Of a stretch of DNA of 64,000 nucleotides, positions 16,072 through 24,643 are shown piece after piece. The position numbers and the translations under genes are program-made. This DNA comes from Actinomycetospora soli (GTDB taxonomy: Bacteria; Actinomycetota; Actinomycetes; Mycobacteriales; Pseudonocardiaceae), in NCBI RefSeq assembly GCF_021026295.1, contig NZ_JAJNDA010000001.1:434001-498000 (forward strand), in the 5' to 3' direction. The notes beneath the pieces were generated by a model. That model was not told where the DNA came from. It did not search any database and saw only the letters and a program-made list of their open reading frames with translations. Position 1 is the first letter of the stretch. Each line of letters opens with the position of its first letter.

Positions 16072-16789
16072 CCACGCCACCGCCCGCCCGCTCGCGGCCG
16101 TCCCGCGGAAGCCGGCGACGCGGGAGACACCGGAGACGGACGACCGGCTCGACGCCCTCGTGGCCGCCGCCGTCGCCGGCGACCGCGCCGCGCTCGGGGC
16201 GGTGCTCGCGGCGATCCGACCCGTCGTCGTGCGCTCCTGCCGGGCGCGGCTCGGGCGCGGCGGACCGGGTGCGGCGGACGCGGACGACGTCGCCCAGGAG
16301 GTCTGCCTCGCCGTGCTCCGCGCCCTGCCCGGCTACCGGGACCAGGGACGACCGTTCCTCGCGTTCGTGCACGGCATCGCGGCGCACAAGATCGTCGACG
16401 CCCGGCGCGCGGCCGTCCGCCGGGCCGCGCCCGTCGCCGACCCCGGCGACCGGCCGGACCTCGACGACGGCCCGGAGACCCTCGCCGTGCGCCGGGCCGG
16501 GGAGCCCGGGCTGCGACGCTCGCTCGCCGCGCTCCCACGGCGTCAGCGGCAGATCCTGCACCTGCGCGTCGTCGTGGGACTGTCGGCCGAGGAGACCGCG
16601 ACGGCGGTCGGGTCGACGGCGGGGGCGGTGCGCGTCGCCCAGCACCGGGCGCTCACCGCGCTGCGCCGGTCCTACCCCGCCGGCCCGGAGCGGGAGGGCC
16701 CCACCGGCGACCCCGAGCTCGACGCGCTGTTCGTCGACGCGGAATCGGCGCTCGGCGACGTGGCCGCGGCGGGTACAGACCCCGTGTGA
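16061..16789 (+). CDS. sigD: ECF sigma factor, SigD/ShbA-like
   Basis: This 242-residue sigma factor closely resembles the mycobacterial SigD and streptomycete ShbA group. Region 2 has ADADDVAQEVCLAVLRALPG and FLAFVHGIAAHKIVDARRAA. Region 4 has LPRRQRQILHLRVVVGLSAEE and GSTAGAVRVAQHRALTALR. ShbA directs transcription of the principal sigma gene hrdB in Streptomyces; the role here is inferred. ATG 16061 follows GGGGAGG and lies inside the end of the preceding sigma gene. Its last codons overlap the start of the phosphatase gene (GTG 16786). Confidence 0.85.
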   Translation: MGSDHATARPLAAVPRKPATRETPETDDRLDALVAAAVAGDRAALGAVLAAIRPVVVRSCRARLGRGGPGAADADDVAQEVCLAVLRALPGYRDQGRPFLAFVHGIAAHKIVDARRAAVRRAAPVADPGDRPDLDDGPETLAVRRAGEPGLRRSLAALPRRQRQILHLRVVVGLSAEETATAVGSTAGAVRVAQHRALTALRRSYPAGPEREGPTGDPELDALFVDAESALGDVAAAGTDPV

Positions 16790-17241
16790 GCTCTGATCCA
16801 CTCGAGGGTTACGTCCCCGCCCACCTCCGCGACGACCGGGTCGACGAGGCCCCGCCCTGGCCCGCCGACGAGGTGGTGCCCGGACTCTGGCAGTCCGGGC
16901 ACCCCAGCCCCGGCGAGCCGTGGGACGCGGTGTTCGACCTCTCGGGCGAGGAGCCGCCGCTGGAGGACGTCGAGTTCTACGTGCACTGGCTCATCGAGGA
17001 CGGCCCGAAGCCCGACCGCGACACGCTCGTCGCCCTCGCCGACCTCGTCCGCTCGATGCACGCCAGCGGCAAGCGGGTGCTCATCCACTGCGCGGCCGGG
17101 ATGAACCGCTCGGGGCTCCTCTCGGCGGCGGCGCTGATCCGGGAGGGCTACACCGCCGACGACGCGATCGCCACGGTCCGCGAGGCCCGGCACGGGGCGC
17201 TGAACAACCCGGAGTTCCTGGAGATGCTCTACGAGCTGTGA
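16786..17241 (+). CDS. Dual-specificity / tyrosine phosphatase-like protein
   Basis: The 151-residue product contains the cysteine phosphatase loop HCAAGMNRSG (HC-x5-R), preceded by an aspartate-bearing region (IEDGPKPDRDT) that may supply the general acid. This fits the DSP fold. It would remove phosphate from protein Ser/Thr/Tyr or a small molecule; the substrate is not evident. It starts with GTG overlapping the SigD-like stop, so it is the third gene in the sigma-factor operon, which hints at a regulatory role. The 3' end overlaps the opposite CoA-transferase gene by 13 bases. Confidence 0.82.
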   Translation: MSSDPLEGYVPAHLRDDRVDEAPPWPADEVVPGLWQSGHPSPGEPWDAVFDLSGEEPPLEDVEFYVHWLIEDGPKPDRDTLVALADLVRSMHASGKRVLIHCAAGMNRSGLLSAAALIREGYTADDAIATVREARHGALNNPEFLEMLYEL

Positions 17242-18710
17242 CGCCAGCTCAGCGGGGCCGCGCCCCGGGCGTCCAGCACCGGGTCGTAGGCGCCGGGCGT
17301 CACCGACATCGCCACCTGGTCGGTGACGCCCTGGTACTCCCCCAACGGCGTCGTCGCGGTGAACGTCTCGGGGTCCAGGTACTCGTGCTCGCCCGGCGAC
17401 CCCGCCACGGAGTGCGCCCACTCCCGGTCGAGGATGCCGAGCGAGAGGATCCACAGTGCGACCCGGGTCAGCGAGACGTGCACGTGCCACGACCCGCCCT
17501 CGTCCGCCCGGCGCCGCAGCGCCGCGGCCACCCCGGCCTGGGCGAGCCACGGGACGATGTAGTCGTTCACCACCATGATCGGGGGCAGCCGCGGTCGGTC
17601 GGTCGACCCCTCGAGCAGCATCATCCCGGTGACCGAGCCCGCGGACTGGTCGAACCCGGGCCGCCCCGCCCACGGGCCGGTCAGCCCGTGCAGGGACACC
17701 GACACGTAGATCAGCCCGGGGCGCTGCGCGCACGCCTCGGCCGGCGTCAGCCCGATCTCGGACAGGAACTGCTGGCGGCGGTTGTGGAAGAACACGTCGG
17801 CGCCGGAGAGCAGCCGCGAGAGCTCGGCGCGGTCGCCGCGCGGGTCCAGCCACGCCGAGCGCATCCCGACGTTGGCCGACGCGTACGTCGACTCGTGCTC
17901 CCCCTCGTTCGGCCGCCACAGGTTGAGCACGTCCGCGCCGTGCAGCGCGAACGACCGCCCGAAGCCCGCCCCGGCGATGACGTGCCCCATGCCCAGGGCC
18001 CGCAGGCCGTCGAACGGGTTCGTCCCGACGGCGGGGAGGGGCTGCGGGTCCGCCTCCCCCACCTTCGTCAGCTCGATAAGCGGCAGGTCGGCGAGGTGCG
18101 GGTACTGCTCGGAGGCGAGGAACTCGGGCAGTGTCCGCAGCATCGGCATGACGACGCCGGCCTCGGCCGCCGCGGCCTCGAGCTCGGGCGCGGTCCACGC
18201 CGCGATCGCGTCGCGCACCCGCTCCTTCGTCAGCGGCACCCCGAGCAGTTCCTGGGCCCGTTCGCGCAGGCCGGGGTACATGTTCTGGGGCATCACCCAG
18301 CGGTCGTCGGCGCACCGGAAGAAGGAGAACGCCATGGCGTTGCCGCGCTCGAGCGACGACCCGACGGGATAGCGGCCGAGCCGTTCCCACCGGCGGTCGT
18401 AGAACGGGCACAGCCGGTGCGGCGCCCGGCGCAGGTCGACGTGCACGTCCTGGCCCGGACCGCCGCGCCACCGGTGCACGGCCGCGGCCGCCACCGACTT
18501 GGCCAGCAGCCCGATCGTCGCCGCCCCGCCGATCCGCATGGGCGAGGGCACCACCGGGTCCGCACCCGTCGTCGTGATCGCCCCGCCGGCGTCCGCGGCG
18601 GAGAGCCCGACCCCGCCGAGCACCGTCTCCAGTTCGCCGAGCAGGTCGAACCCGTCGGAGGTCGCCGGGTGCGCCCAGGCGTGCTCCAGCCGTCCGGTCA
18701 GGTCGCTCAC
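17229..18710 (-). CDS. CaiB/BaiF-family CoA transferase (class III)
   Basis: The 493-residue protein resembles family III CoA transferases. It has the NPFDGLRALGMGHVIAGAGF region, LLSGADVFFHNRR, and the conserved LIYVSVSLHGLTGPWAGRPGFDQSAG segment typical of CaiB/BaiF enzymes, which swap CoA between carboxylic acids. It is longer than the usual 400 residues, with an N-terminal part that repeats the small-domain character (ATIGLLAKSVAAAAVHRWRG). GTG 18710 is taken as the start. It follows the AtuA-like gene by 61 bases in a TetR-AtuA-CaiB operon. This points to activation of a branched or terpenoid acid, inferred from context. Confidence 0.82.
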   Translation of the reverse strand: MSDLTGRLEHAWAHPATSDGFDLLGELETVLGGVGLSAADAGGAITTTGADPVVPSPMRIGGAATIGLLAKSVAAAAVHRWRGGPGQDVHVDLRRAPHRLCPFYDRRWERLGRYPVGSSLERGNAMAFSFFRCADDRWVMPQNMYPGLRERAQELLGVPLTKERVRDAIAAWTAPELEAAAAEAGVVMPMLRTLPEFLASEQYPHLADLPLIELTKVGEADPQPLPAVGTNPFDGLRALGMGHVIAGAGFGRSFALHGADVLNLWRPNEGEHESTYASANVGMRSAWLDPRGDRAELSRLLSGADVFFHNRRQQFLSEIGLTPAEACAQRPGLIYVSVSLHGLTGPWAGRPGFDQSAGSVTGMMLLEGSTDRPRLPPIMVVNDYIVPWLAQAGVAAALRRRADEGGSWHVHVSLTRVALWILSLGILDREWAHSVAGSPGEHEYLDPETFTATTPLGEYQGVTDQVAMSVTPGAYDPVLDARGAAPLSWRHSS

Positions 18711-18771
18711 GGCGCCTCCTCCACCCGCGCGAGGGGAACCCTCGTGCCACGAGAGCGCTCGGATCGTCCCC

Positions 18772-20505
18772 TCACGACAGCACCTCCTCGGGGATCTCGA
18801 CGTGCCGGGCACGGAGGAACTCCGCGACGGCCTTGCCCGCGATGTCCGGGCGCCCGTTGGACGAGGCGCCCTTGCCGAGGATCCCGTGGATCACCAGGTG
18901 GACCGCCCGCAGGCCGGGGAACTCGTGGCGCTCGATCGCGGCGCCGGGGTAGACCTCGGCGACCCACTCGGCGGTGATCGCGGCGCGCAACCACGCCCAC
19001 GCCGCGTCGGAGGAGCCGCGGGGCCAGAACCCGACGTTGGAGTTCCCGCCCTTGTCCCCGCACCGGCCGTGCACGGCGAGCCCGAGCGGGGCCCGCCGCG
19101 TCGTCGCGGACGAGCCCGGGGACGCCGGGACCGACGGCGGCTGACCGCGGAACTCCGCCCGGACCGGCGTGTCCTTCACCGGCAGCCGGGATCCGTCGGC
19201 GAGGACCACCTCGTGGTGCAGCGCCTCGGTGGGCACGAGCGTCGGCCAGTACTCGACGACGGGGTTCGCCACCCGCAGCGGGTTGACGTAGAGCCCCGGG
19301 TAGCCGGGCAGGAACAGGCCGGTGAGCGGGGCGATGAAGCGCTCGGCGCCGACCTGGCGCCGGTCCCGCGCCTGCGCGGTCACGAGGATCTGCTGCGCGG
19401 CCTCCCACTGGTCACGCGGGTCCTCGACGGGCGTGCCGATCCGGTCGACGCGCAGCAGCGAGAGGTCGAGCGGTGCGGTGATGCGCTCGACGTGCGTGCG
19501 CAGGAGGTCGGCCTTGGCCTCGAGGTCGAGCCCGGTCGCGTAGAACGACACGCTCGACTCGAACCCGCCGGGCGCGGTGATCGCGAGCTTCGTCGTCGGG
19601 CTCGGCGGGGTGCCGCGGACCCCGGTCAGCGCGACCCGGTCGGGCGCCTCCTGCGTCACGGTGACGTCGGTGAGGTCGACGGTGACGTCGGGGTTCAGGT
19701 AGATCGGGCCCTGGATCTCGTAGAGCAGCTGGGCGGTCACGGTGTCCGTGGTGACCGTGCCGCCGGCGACGTCGTGCTTCGTGATGACCGCCGTGCCGTC
19801 GGCGGCGATCTCGGCGATCGGGTAGCCGAGGTCGTCGACGCGGGGCACCTCGGTGAAGCCCGAGAAGTTGCCGCCGGTGGCCTGGGGGCCGCACTCGATC
19901 ACGTGGGCCGCGGCGACCGCGCCGGCCAGCGCGTCCCAGTCCTCCGGGGCCCAGCCGTGCCACCACGCGGCCACCCCCGTCGTCAGGGAGGCGTCGGTGA
20001 CGCGGCCGGTGATCACCACGTCGGCGCCCGCGGCGAGCGCCGCGGTGATCCCCCAGCCGCCGAGGTAGGCGTTCGCGGTGCCGGCGTCGTGACCCCAGTC
20101 GGCGAGCGGACGCCCGTCGTCGAGATGGGGCAGCGCGCCGAACTCGCCGAGGCGACCGAGCACGTCGTCGCCCTCGACGTGCGCGACGACGAGGCCGTGC
20201 CCGGCCTCCGCGAGGATGCGGCGGCACTCCTCGGCCAGCCCCGCCGGGTTCAGGCCGCCGGCGTCGACGACGAGCTTCGCCCCGCGCTCGACCAGCAGGT
20301 CCACCGCGTCGGTGAACTGGGCGAGGAAGCTCCGCGCGTAGCCCAGCGCCGGGTCCTTCGTCCGCTCCAGGGCGAGCTGGCGCAGCGTCGGCTCGGCGAG
20401 GTAGTCACCGGTGACGACGTCGACGGGGCCCGCGAGCGCGTCCCGCAGCCCGGAGAAGCGGTCCCACAACCACCCGGCACAGTTAGCGATGCGAACGGCC
20501 GCCAT
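18772..20505 (-). CDS. AtuA-like protein (DUF1446), acyclic terpene utilisation family
   Basis: This is a 577-residue protein with two domains. A large N-terminal DUF1446 domain starts VRIANCAGWLWDRFSG and contains GDYLAEPTL, DAGGLNPAG and ITGRVTDASLT. A C-terminal domain carries the conserved LGLAVHGRCGDKGGNSNVGF. AtuA is needed for citronellol/geraniol degradation in Pseudomonas, but its biochemical reaction is not established. The gene begins six bases after the TetR stop and precedes the CoA transferase. No geranyl-CoA carboxylase genes are nearby, so the pathway may differ from classic Atu. Confidence 0.85.
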   Translation of the reverse strand: MAAVRIANCAGWLWDRFSGLRDALAGPVDVVTGDYLAEPTLRQLALERTKDPALGYARSFLAQFTDAVDLLVERGAKLVVDAGGLNPAGLAEECRRILAEAGHGLVVAHVEGDDVLGRLGEFGALPHLDDGRPLADWGHDAGTANAYLGGWGITAALAAGADVVITGRVTDASLTTGVAAWWHGWAPEDWDALAGAVAAAHVIECGPQATGGNFSGFTEVPRVDDLGYPIAEIAADGTAVITKHDVAGGTVTTDTVTAQLLYEIQGPIYLNPDVTVDLTDVTVTQEAPDRVALTGVRGTPPSPTTKLAITAPGGFESSVSFYATGLDLEAKADLLRTHVERITAPLDLSLLRVDRIGTPVEDPRDQWEAAQQILVTAQARDRRQVGAERFIAPLTGLFLPGYPGLYVNPLRVANPVVEYWPTLVPTEALHHEVVLADGSRLPVKDTPVRAEFRGQPPSVPASPGSSATTRRAPLGLAVHGRCGDKGGNSNVGFWPRGSSDAAWAWLRAAITAEWVAEVYPGAAIERHEFPGLRAVHLVIHGILGKGASSNGRPDIAGKAVAEFLRARHVEIPEEVLS

Positions 20506-20511
20506 GGGTGA

Positions 20512-21105
20512 TCACCCTAGCTGCTGCGGTACCAGCCCGTCCGGGGTCGGGAGCTCCGCGAGGCCCAGGAGGAGCGCGAAGCGCCGCCGCAGGGCGTCGG
20601 TGTCCATCGGGCGCAGCCGGGACTGGAAGCCGATCAGCGAGTCGATGGCCAGCTCGGCGATCTCGTCGGCGTGGTCCGAGCGCAGCACCCGCACGCAGGC
20701 GGCCACGACGTCGCGGCGGGCGTCGTCGACGCGCCGCTGCACGCGGGCGACCCGCGCGTCGACGTGGGCCCACGCGCGGATGGCGGCCTCGGCCTCGTGC
20801 GGGAACGTCAGCGCGAGCAGGGTGAGCAACCCGAGCCGGTCCGCGGCGTCGACCTCGCGGGAGGCCGCCTCGACGAGCCGGGCGGTCTCGGTGGTCTCCC
20901 AGTGCTCGAGCAGCGCGACGACGAAGCCGTCCCACCCGTCGAAGTGGTGGTAGAACGACCCGGTCGTCACGCCGACGGCCCGGCACAGCGGCGCGAGCTT
21001 GAGGCCGGCGCGGGCGGCGATGTCGTGCTCCGACCCGTCGTCGTGCGCGGCGGCCAGGAGCCTCAGCGCAGCGTCGAAGAACGCCTCCCGTGTGGCCGAC
21101 CCCAT
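20512..21105 (-). CDS. TetR-family regulator of the AtuA/CaiB operon
   Basis: This 197-residue regulator has its helix-turn-helix (about LKLAPLCRAVGVTTGSFYHHF, residues 34-54) after an extended N-terminal helix, then a helical effector domain. It is the first gene of the operon and is followed after six bases by the AtuA-like gene, so it probably controls this operon including itself. No clear palindrome was noticed in the short upstream gap (21106-21160). Confidence 0.85.
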   Translation of the reverse strand: MGSATREAFFDAALRLLAAAHDDGSEHDIAARAGLKLAPLCRAVGVTTGSFYHHFDGWDGFVVALLEHWETTETARLVEAASREVDAADRLGLLTLLALTFPHEAEAAIRAWAHVDARVARVQRRVDDARRDVVAACVRVLRSDHADEIAELAIDSLIGFQSRLRPMDTDALRRRFALLLGLAELPTPDGLVPQQLG

Positions 21106-21160
21106 GCATTCATCCTGTCACGGCCCGTTGCGTGTCGGGGCCAACGGGTGCGGAACGGGG

Positions 21161-21541
21161 TCAGACGGTCAGACCGTCCGTGTAGAGCGACGATGCCGCG
21201 CGCAACCACATCGCGCGCCGCTCATGGACGTCCGGCTCGGGGTAGCGCTCGCAGGTGTGCGACCGGCCGCCCGCCTCCTCCGAGGGCCCCCACACCTCGA
21301 CGTACTCGAACGGCCGCGCCGGCACCGTCGCCAGCCCGAGCCCGCCGTCGGGACCGCTCCCCGCGACCAGGGCGTGCGCGATCACCACGGCGTCGTCGTG
21401 CGACGGGCAGAAGGCCACCGTGTGCCAGCCGGTCTGCTCGTCCGACGGCGGGGGCGGCGGCTGCCAGCCGCGGACCTCCCAGCAGTGCGACGGCGGAGCC
21501 GGCACCACGTGCTTGCGGTCGGACATCGGGCGTTCGGACAT
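21161..21541 (-). CDS. Hypothetical protein, 126 residues
   Basis: ATG 21541 (MSERPMSDRKHV) follows GGGGAGCG. The product is soluble and proline-rich early (WQPPPPPSDEQTG), with no family I recognise. Some features (HTVAFCPSHDDAVVIAHALVAG and AMWLRAASSLYTDG) look like a real compact domain rather than random reading. A start 18 codons further upstream is possible. Neighbours give no functional clue. Confidence 0.55.
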   Translation of the reverse strand: MSERPMSDRKHVVPAPPSHCWEVRGWQPPPPPSDEQTGWHTVAFCPSHDDAVVIAHALVAGSGPDGGLGLATVPARPFEYVEVWGPSEEAGGRSHTCERYPEPDVHERRAMWLRAASSLYTDGLTV

Positions 21542-21664
21542 GGCGACGCTCCCCGGAGCAGCGGTTCGTCCCCCTGGGATACACCTCGGGGACACCCCGC
21601 GGCCACGGGACGTTCGTCGTCATCCGCCCAGCTCAGGGCGTATGGGACGGTGATCCGCCGAACA

Positions 21665-22183
21665 TCACCCGGCTGCGCCCCAACGCCACGCGGCGGCGTC
21701 GACGACGTCGAGACCCAGGCCCTCCGCGCAGGCCCGGACCGGCTCGCTCGCCGCGACCACGAGCGCCATCCACACCGGGTAGCGCTCCCGCTGGCGCAGC
21801 GCGACCTGCTCCTGCCCGGCGATGAGCAGGCCCGGCAGCGGCGGGCGGCACCAGCAGCGGGACAGGTCGGGCGTCGCCGCGTCGGGGTCGTGCGGGCAGT
21901 GCACGAGGGTGTCGAACGGGTTGCCCGCCCGCTCGTGGATCGTCCAGAGCAGGCGGACCGCCACGTCCTCGCCGAGCTCGCCGCGCGCCACCGCCGGGAG
22001 GTGGGCGAACCCGATGGCCCGCCCGCCCCCCGCCTTCCACAGCCGCAGCCGCTCCACCGCGTCGAGGTGGACCTCGACGTCGAGCGGGCCCCGGTAGGGC
22101 CGACCGAGGTCGGCCTCGGTCCGGCGGATCGCGTCGAGCTCGACGAACAGCATCGGCACCTGGGGGGCGGAGAGCACGCTCAC
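21665..22183 (-). CDS. HAD-like protein resembling GmhB/HisB phosphatases, nucleophile altered
   Basis: The 172-residue protein keeps the zinc-loop pattern of GmhB/HisB-N phosphatases: HCPHDPD, a short gap, then CWCRPPLPGLL, giving C96, H98, C110 and C112. The N-terminal motif, normally FLDRDGT with the nucleophilic Asp, reads LFVELDAI here, so E15 replaces the first Asp. The protein may therefore be catalytically weak or act in recognition. It directly follows (10 bases) the RutA gene on the same strand, at the end of that operon. The family call is moderate because similarity is confined to these patches. Confidence 0.55.
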   Translation of the reverse strand: MSVLSAPQVPMLFVELDAIRRTEADLGRPYRGPLDVEVHLDAVERLRLWKAGGGRAIGFAHLPAVARGELGEDVAVRLLWTIHERAGNPFDTLVHCPHDPDAATPDLSRCWCRPPLPGLLIAGQEQVALRQRERYPVWMALVVAASEPVRACAEGLGLDVVDAAAWRWGAAG

Positions 22184-22193
22184 CGCCCGATTA

Positions 22194-23276
22194 TCAGGCG
22201 GGCACCGGGGCCTGCGCCGCGTTCCGCAGCAGCGGCTTGACCCGCTCGCCGAACTTGGTGACGCCGTCGACGAAGTCCGGCCAGGTGAGCAGGGCGCCCG
22301 TGATCCCGGTGGTCACCGCGATCTCGTCGAGCTGCGCGGCGACGCGCTCGTAGGACCCCTTGATCACCGGCAGGGACAGGAACGCCATGTTCCCCTCCGC
22401 CGCCGGGCGCTCCAGCGACGCGAGCAGCTGCGCCGAGGTGCCGTCGGGGTTCGTGTCGAGCGAGGCCCCCGTCGTCATGTAGCTGATCGCCTCGAGGTCG
22501 GCGTTCGCGACGATGTGGTCGCAGAGCGCGTCCGCGGCCTCGTCGGTCTCCTCGGCGATGATGCAGTAGAGCGCGAACGTGCCCACGTCGCGGCCCTCGC
22601 CCGCGCTGAGGTCGCGCACCCCGCTCGCGATGTCCCCGACCTTCGAGCGCTCGGCCATGATGAAGTTGCGGTCGCCGTGCTTCGCGGTGAACGCCTGCCC
22701 CGCCGGCGACTGGCCCGCGCACACCACGGTGGGCGTGTGCAGCGGCTTGGGCCGCATGTCGGCCTCGTCGAGGTCGAAGAACTCGCCGTGGAACGTGGTC
22801 GGGCCCTCGCTCCAGAGCGCCCGCAGCACCTGGACGTACTCGGCGGCGTACTCGTAGCGCCGGGTGAAGTACTCGTCGCCGGGCCACAGGCCCATCTGCG
22901 TGTACTCCGGCTTGTTCCACCCGGTGACGATGTTGAGCCCGCAGCGCCCGCCGGAGATCTCGTCGATCGTCGCGACCATCCGCGCCGCCATGATCGGGTG
23001 CGTCGCGAGCGTGGTCACCGACGGGTAGAGCCCGATCCGCTCGGTGACCGCCGCGAGCCCGCCGAACAGCGTGAACGACTCGAGGCACTCGCCCCAGAAG
23101 TCGCTCGGCCCGCCCGAGCCCCGGTGCTTCATCATCGAGAGCACGAAGTCCAGGCCCTGCTTCTCGGCCTCCTGCGTGATCGCGACGTTGTGCGCGAAGC
23201 TCGGCCGGTACTGCGGGCTGCCCGTGGAGAGGATGTAGCCGTTCGTGGCGTTGGGGATGAAGACGCCGTACTGCAT
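22194..23276 (-). CDS. rutA: RutA-type flavin-dependent pyrimidine monooxygenase
   Basis: The 360-residue protein is a luciferase-like flavin monooxygenase closely matching RutA, which opens the uracil ring using FMNH2 and O2. Signatures include MQYGVFIPNATNGYILS at the start, FVLSMMKHRGSGGPSDFWG, and the later FDLDEADMRPKPLHTPTVVC. It overlaps the isochorismatase-family gene by one base. The rest of a classic rut cluster (RutC-RutG) is not present, so the ring substrate may be uracil, thymine or a related heterocycle. Confidence 0.88.
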   Translation of the reverse strand: MQYGVFIPNATNGYILSTGSPQYRPSFAHNVAITQEAEKQGLDFVLSMMKHRGSGGPSDFWGECLESFTLFGGLAAVTERIGLYPSVTTLATHPIMAARMVATIDEISGGRCGLNIVTGWNKPEYTQMGLWPGDEYFTRRYEYAAEYVQVLRALWSEGPTTFHGEFFDLDEADMRPKPLHTPTVVCAGQSPAGQAFTAKHGDRNFIMAERSKVGDIASGVRDLSAGEGRDVGTFALYCIIAEETDEAADALCDHIVANADLEAISYMTTGASLDTNPDGTSAQLLASLERPAAEGNMAFLSLPVIKGSYERVAAQLDEIAVTTGITGALLTWPDFVDGVTKFGERVKPLLRNAAQAPVPA

Positions 23277-23896
23277 CAGTCTCGACCTCCGAGGTGGGTG
23301 AGCGCGTCCGCGAGTCCGACGACGTCGGCGTACTTCGCGTCCAGGTCGGCCAGGTTGTTCTCGTGGAGCGCCTCGCTCCGGTCCCCGCACGCCTCGCGCA
23401 CGACGACGGGTCGGAACCCCTCCGCCAGCGCGTCGGTCGCGGTCGCGCGCACGCAGCCCGACGTCGAGACCCCGGCGACGACGACGGTGTCCACCCCGCG
23501 GGCCCGCAGGCTCCCGGCCAGCGAGGTCCCGGCGAAGGCGGAGGCGTGCTGCTTGACCACCAGCGCGTCGTCGGCCGCGGGCGCCAGCGCGAGCTCGCCC
23601 CACCCGCCGTCGGCCCCCTCGGCGAAGCAGGCGAGCGCGGGCACCTTGGCCGGGAAGAACCCGCCGTCGGCGAGGTCCGGCGCGTAGCGGACCACGGTCC
23701 ACAGGACGGGGACCGCGGCGGCCCGGGCGGCGGCGAGGAGGTCGGCGGTGGCGGCCAGGACCCGGTCCTGCTGCCCGTCGAGGAAGAACGGGCCGCCGGC
23801 GTCGGTGTAGGCGCGGACGAGGTCGACCACGACGACGGCGGGCCTCGACCCCCACCCGACGCGGCCGGCGAAGTTCGAGCCGTGCGGACTGCTCAT
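23276..23896 (-). CDS. Isochorismatase-family cysteine hydrolase (carbamoylsarcosine amidase-like)
   Basis: The 206-residue protein carries the complete cysteine-hydrolase triad: D25 in VVVDLVRAY, K115 in VVKQHASAF and C148 in STSGCVRATA. The stretch around the Cys and the GFRPVVVREACGDR tail resemble N-carbamoylsarcosine amidase, while RutB ureidoacrylate hydrolase belongs to the same superfamily. Coupled to RutA (one-base overlap), it may hydrolyse the ring-opened ureido product and take the place of RutB. GntR overlaps its start by four bases. Confidence 0.85.
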   Translation of the reverse strand: MSSPHGSNFAGRVGWGSRPAVVVVDLVRAYTDAGGPFFLDGQQDRVLAATADLLAAARAAAVPVLWTVVRYAPDLADGGFFPAKVPALACFAEGADGGWGELALAPAADDALVVKQHASAFAGTSLAGSLRARGVDTVVVAGVSTSGCVRATATDALAEGFRPVVVREACGDRSEALHENNLADLDAKYADVVGLADALTHLGGRD

Positions 23897-24546
23897 GCGT
23901 TCCTCACCATCACGGCGCGGGCGTTGCGGATGTGGCTGCGCATCACGGCGCTCGCCCAGTCGGCGTCGGCGACCCGCAGGGCCGCGACGATCTCGGCGTG
24001 GTGGGCGAGGCTGCGGGCCAGCGACGCCGGGTCGTAGGTGTGGAAGGTGCGCAGGACCACCGGGAGGTGCACGACGTTCGCCAACGCCGCCGACAACGCG
24101 GGCGCCGCGGCCACCTCGAGCAGCCGCGCGTGGAAGTCCCGGTTGAGCCCGACGAGCGCGTCGAGGTCCTGCTCCGGTCCCGGGGCGCCGATCGCCAGCA
24201 TGTGCGTGGCGAGGTCGTCGAGGGCGTCCAGGTCCTCCGCGGTCACCCGCGTCGCCGCCCGGCCGGTCGCCCGCGGCTCGAGGGCCAGGCGGACGTCGAA
24301 GATGCCGTCGAGATCGTCGGCCGAGAAGCTCACCACCCGTGCCCCGCGGTGCGGCAGCACCTCCACGAGCCCCTCGGCGGCGAGGCGGGAGAGGGCCTCG
24401 CGGATCGGGGTGCGCGAGACGCCCAGCCGCTCGGCGAGCTCGACCTCGCCCAGCCGGGCGCCCGGCGGGAGCGCGCCGCGCAGGATCTCGTCGCGCAGCG
24501 CATGGTGCGCGCGCTCGCTCGCCCGGGCCGTCAGCGTCGTCGCCAT
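23893..24546 (-). CDS. GntR-family (FadR subfamily) regulator
   Basis: This 217-residue regulator has an N-terminal winged helix (LGEVELAERLGVSRTPIREA, residues 36-56 or so) and an FCD-type helical domain with the metal/ligand His pattern (NRDFHARL, SLAHHAEIVAAL, SHIRNARAVM). ATG 24546 is preferred over longer starts. It leads a GntR-hydrolase-RutA operon with 1- to 4-base overlaps and is divergent from the lyase gene at 24644. Two TTGT...CAA sites lie between them. Confidence 0.88.
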   Translation of the reverse strand: MATTLTARASERAHHALRDEILRGALPPGARLGEVELAERLGVSRTPIREALSRLAAEGLVEVLPHRGARVVSFSADDLDGIFDVRLALEPRATGRAATRVTAEDLDALDDLATHMLAIGAPGPEQDLDALVGLNRDFHARLLEVAAAPALSAALANVVHLPVVLRTFHTYDPASLARSLAHHAEIVAALRVADADWASAVMRSHIRNARAVMVRNA

Positions 24547-24564
24547 CACACCTCCCGCTCCGCG

Positions 24565-24626
24565 TTGTGTGCAACGTAGGGTGACCCACGCCGGAAAGCC
24601 AGCAGAACTTCGGCGGTTGTACACAA
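24565..24626. promoter_or_regulatory. Two GntR-type operator candidates in the divergent promoter
   Basis: TTGTGTGCAA (24565-24574) and TTGTACACAA (24617-24626) are two near-palindromic TTGT-NN-NCAA sites in the 97-base divergent region. They fit the TNGTNNNACNA-like pattern bound by FadR-family GntR proteins. One sits near each start, so the GntR product may control both directions. Confidence 0.6.
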
Positions 24627-24643
24627 ACCTGGAGGGACCGACC

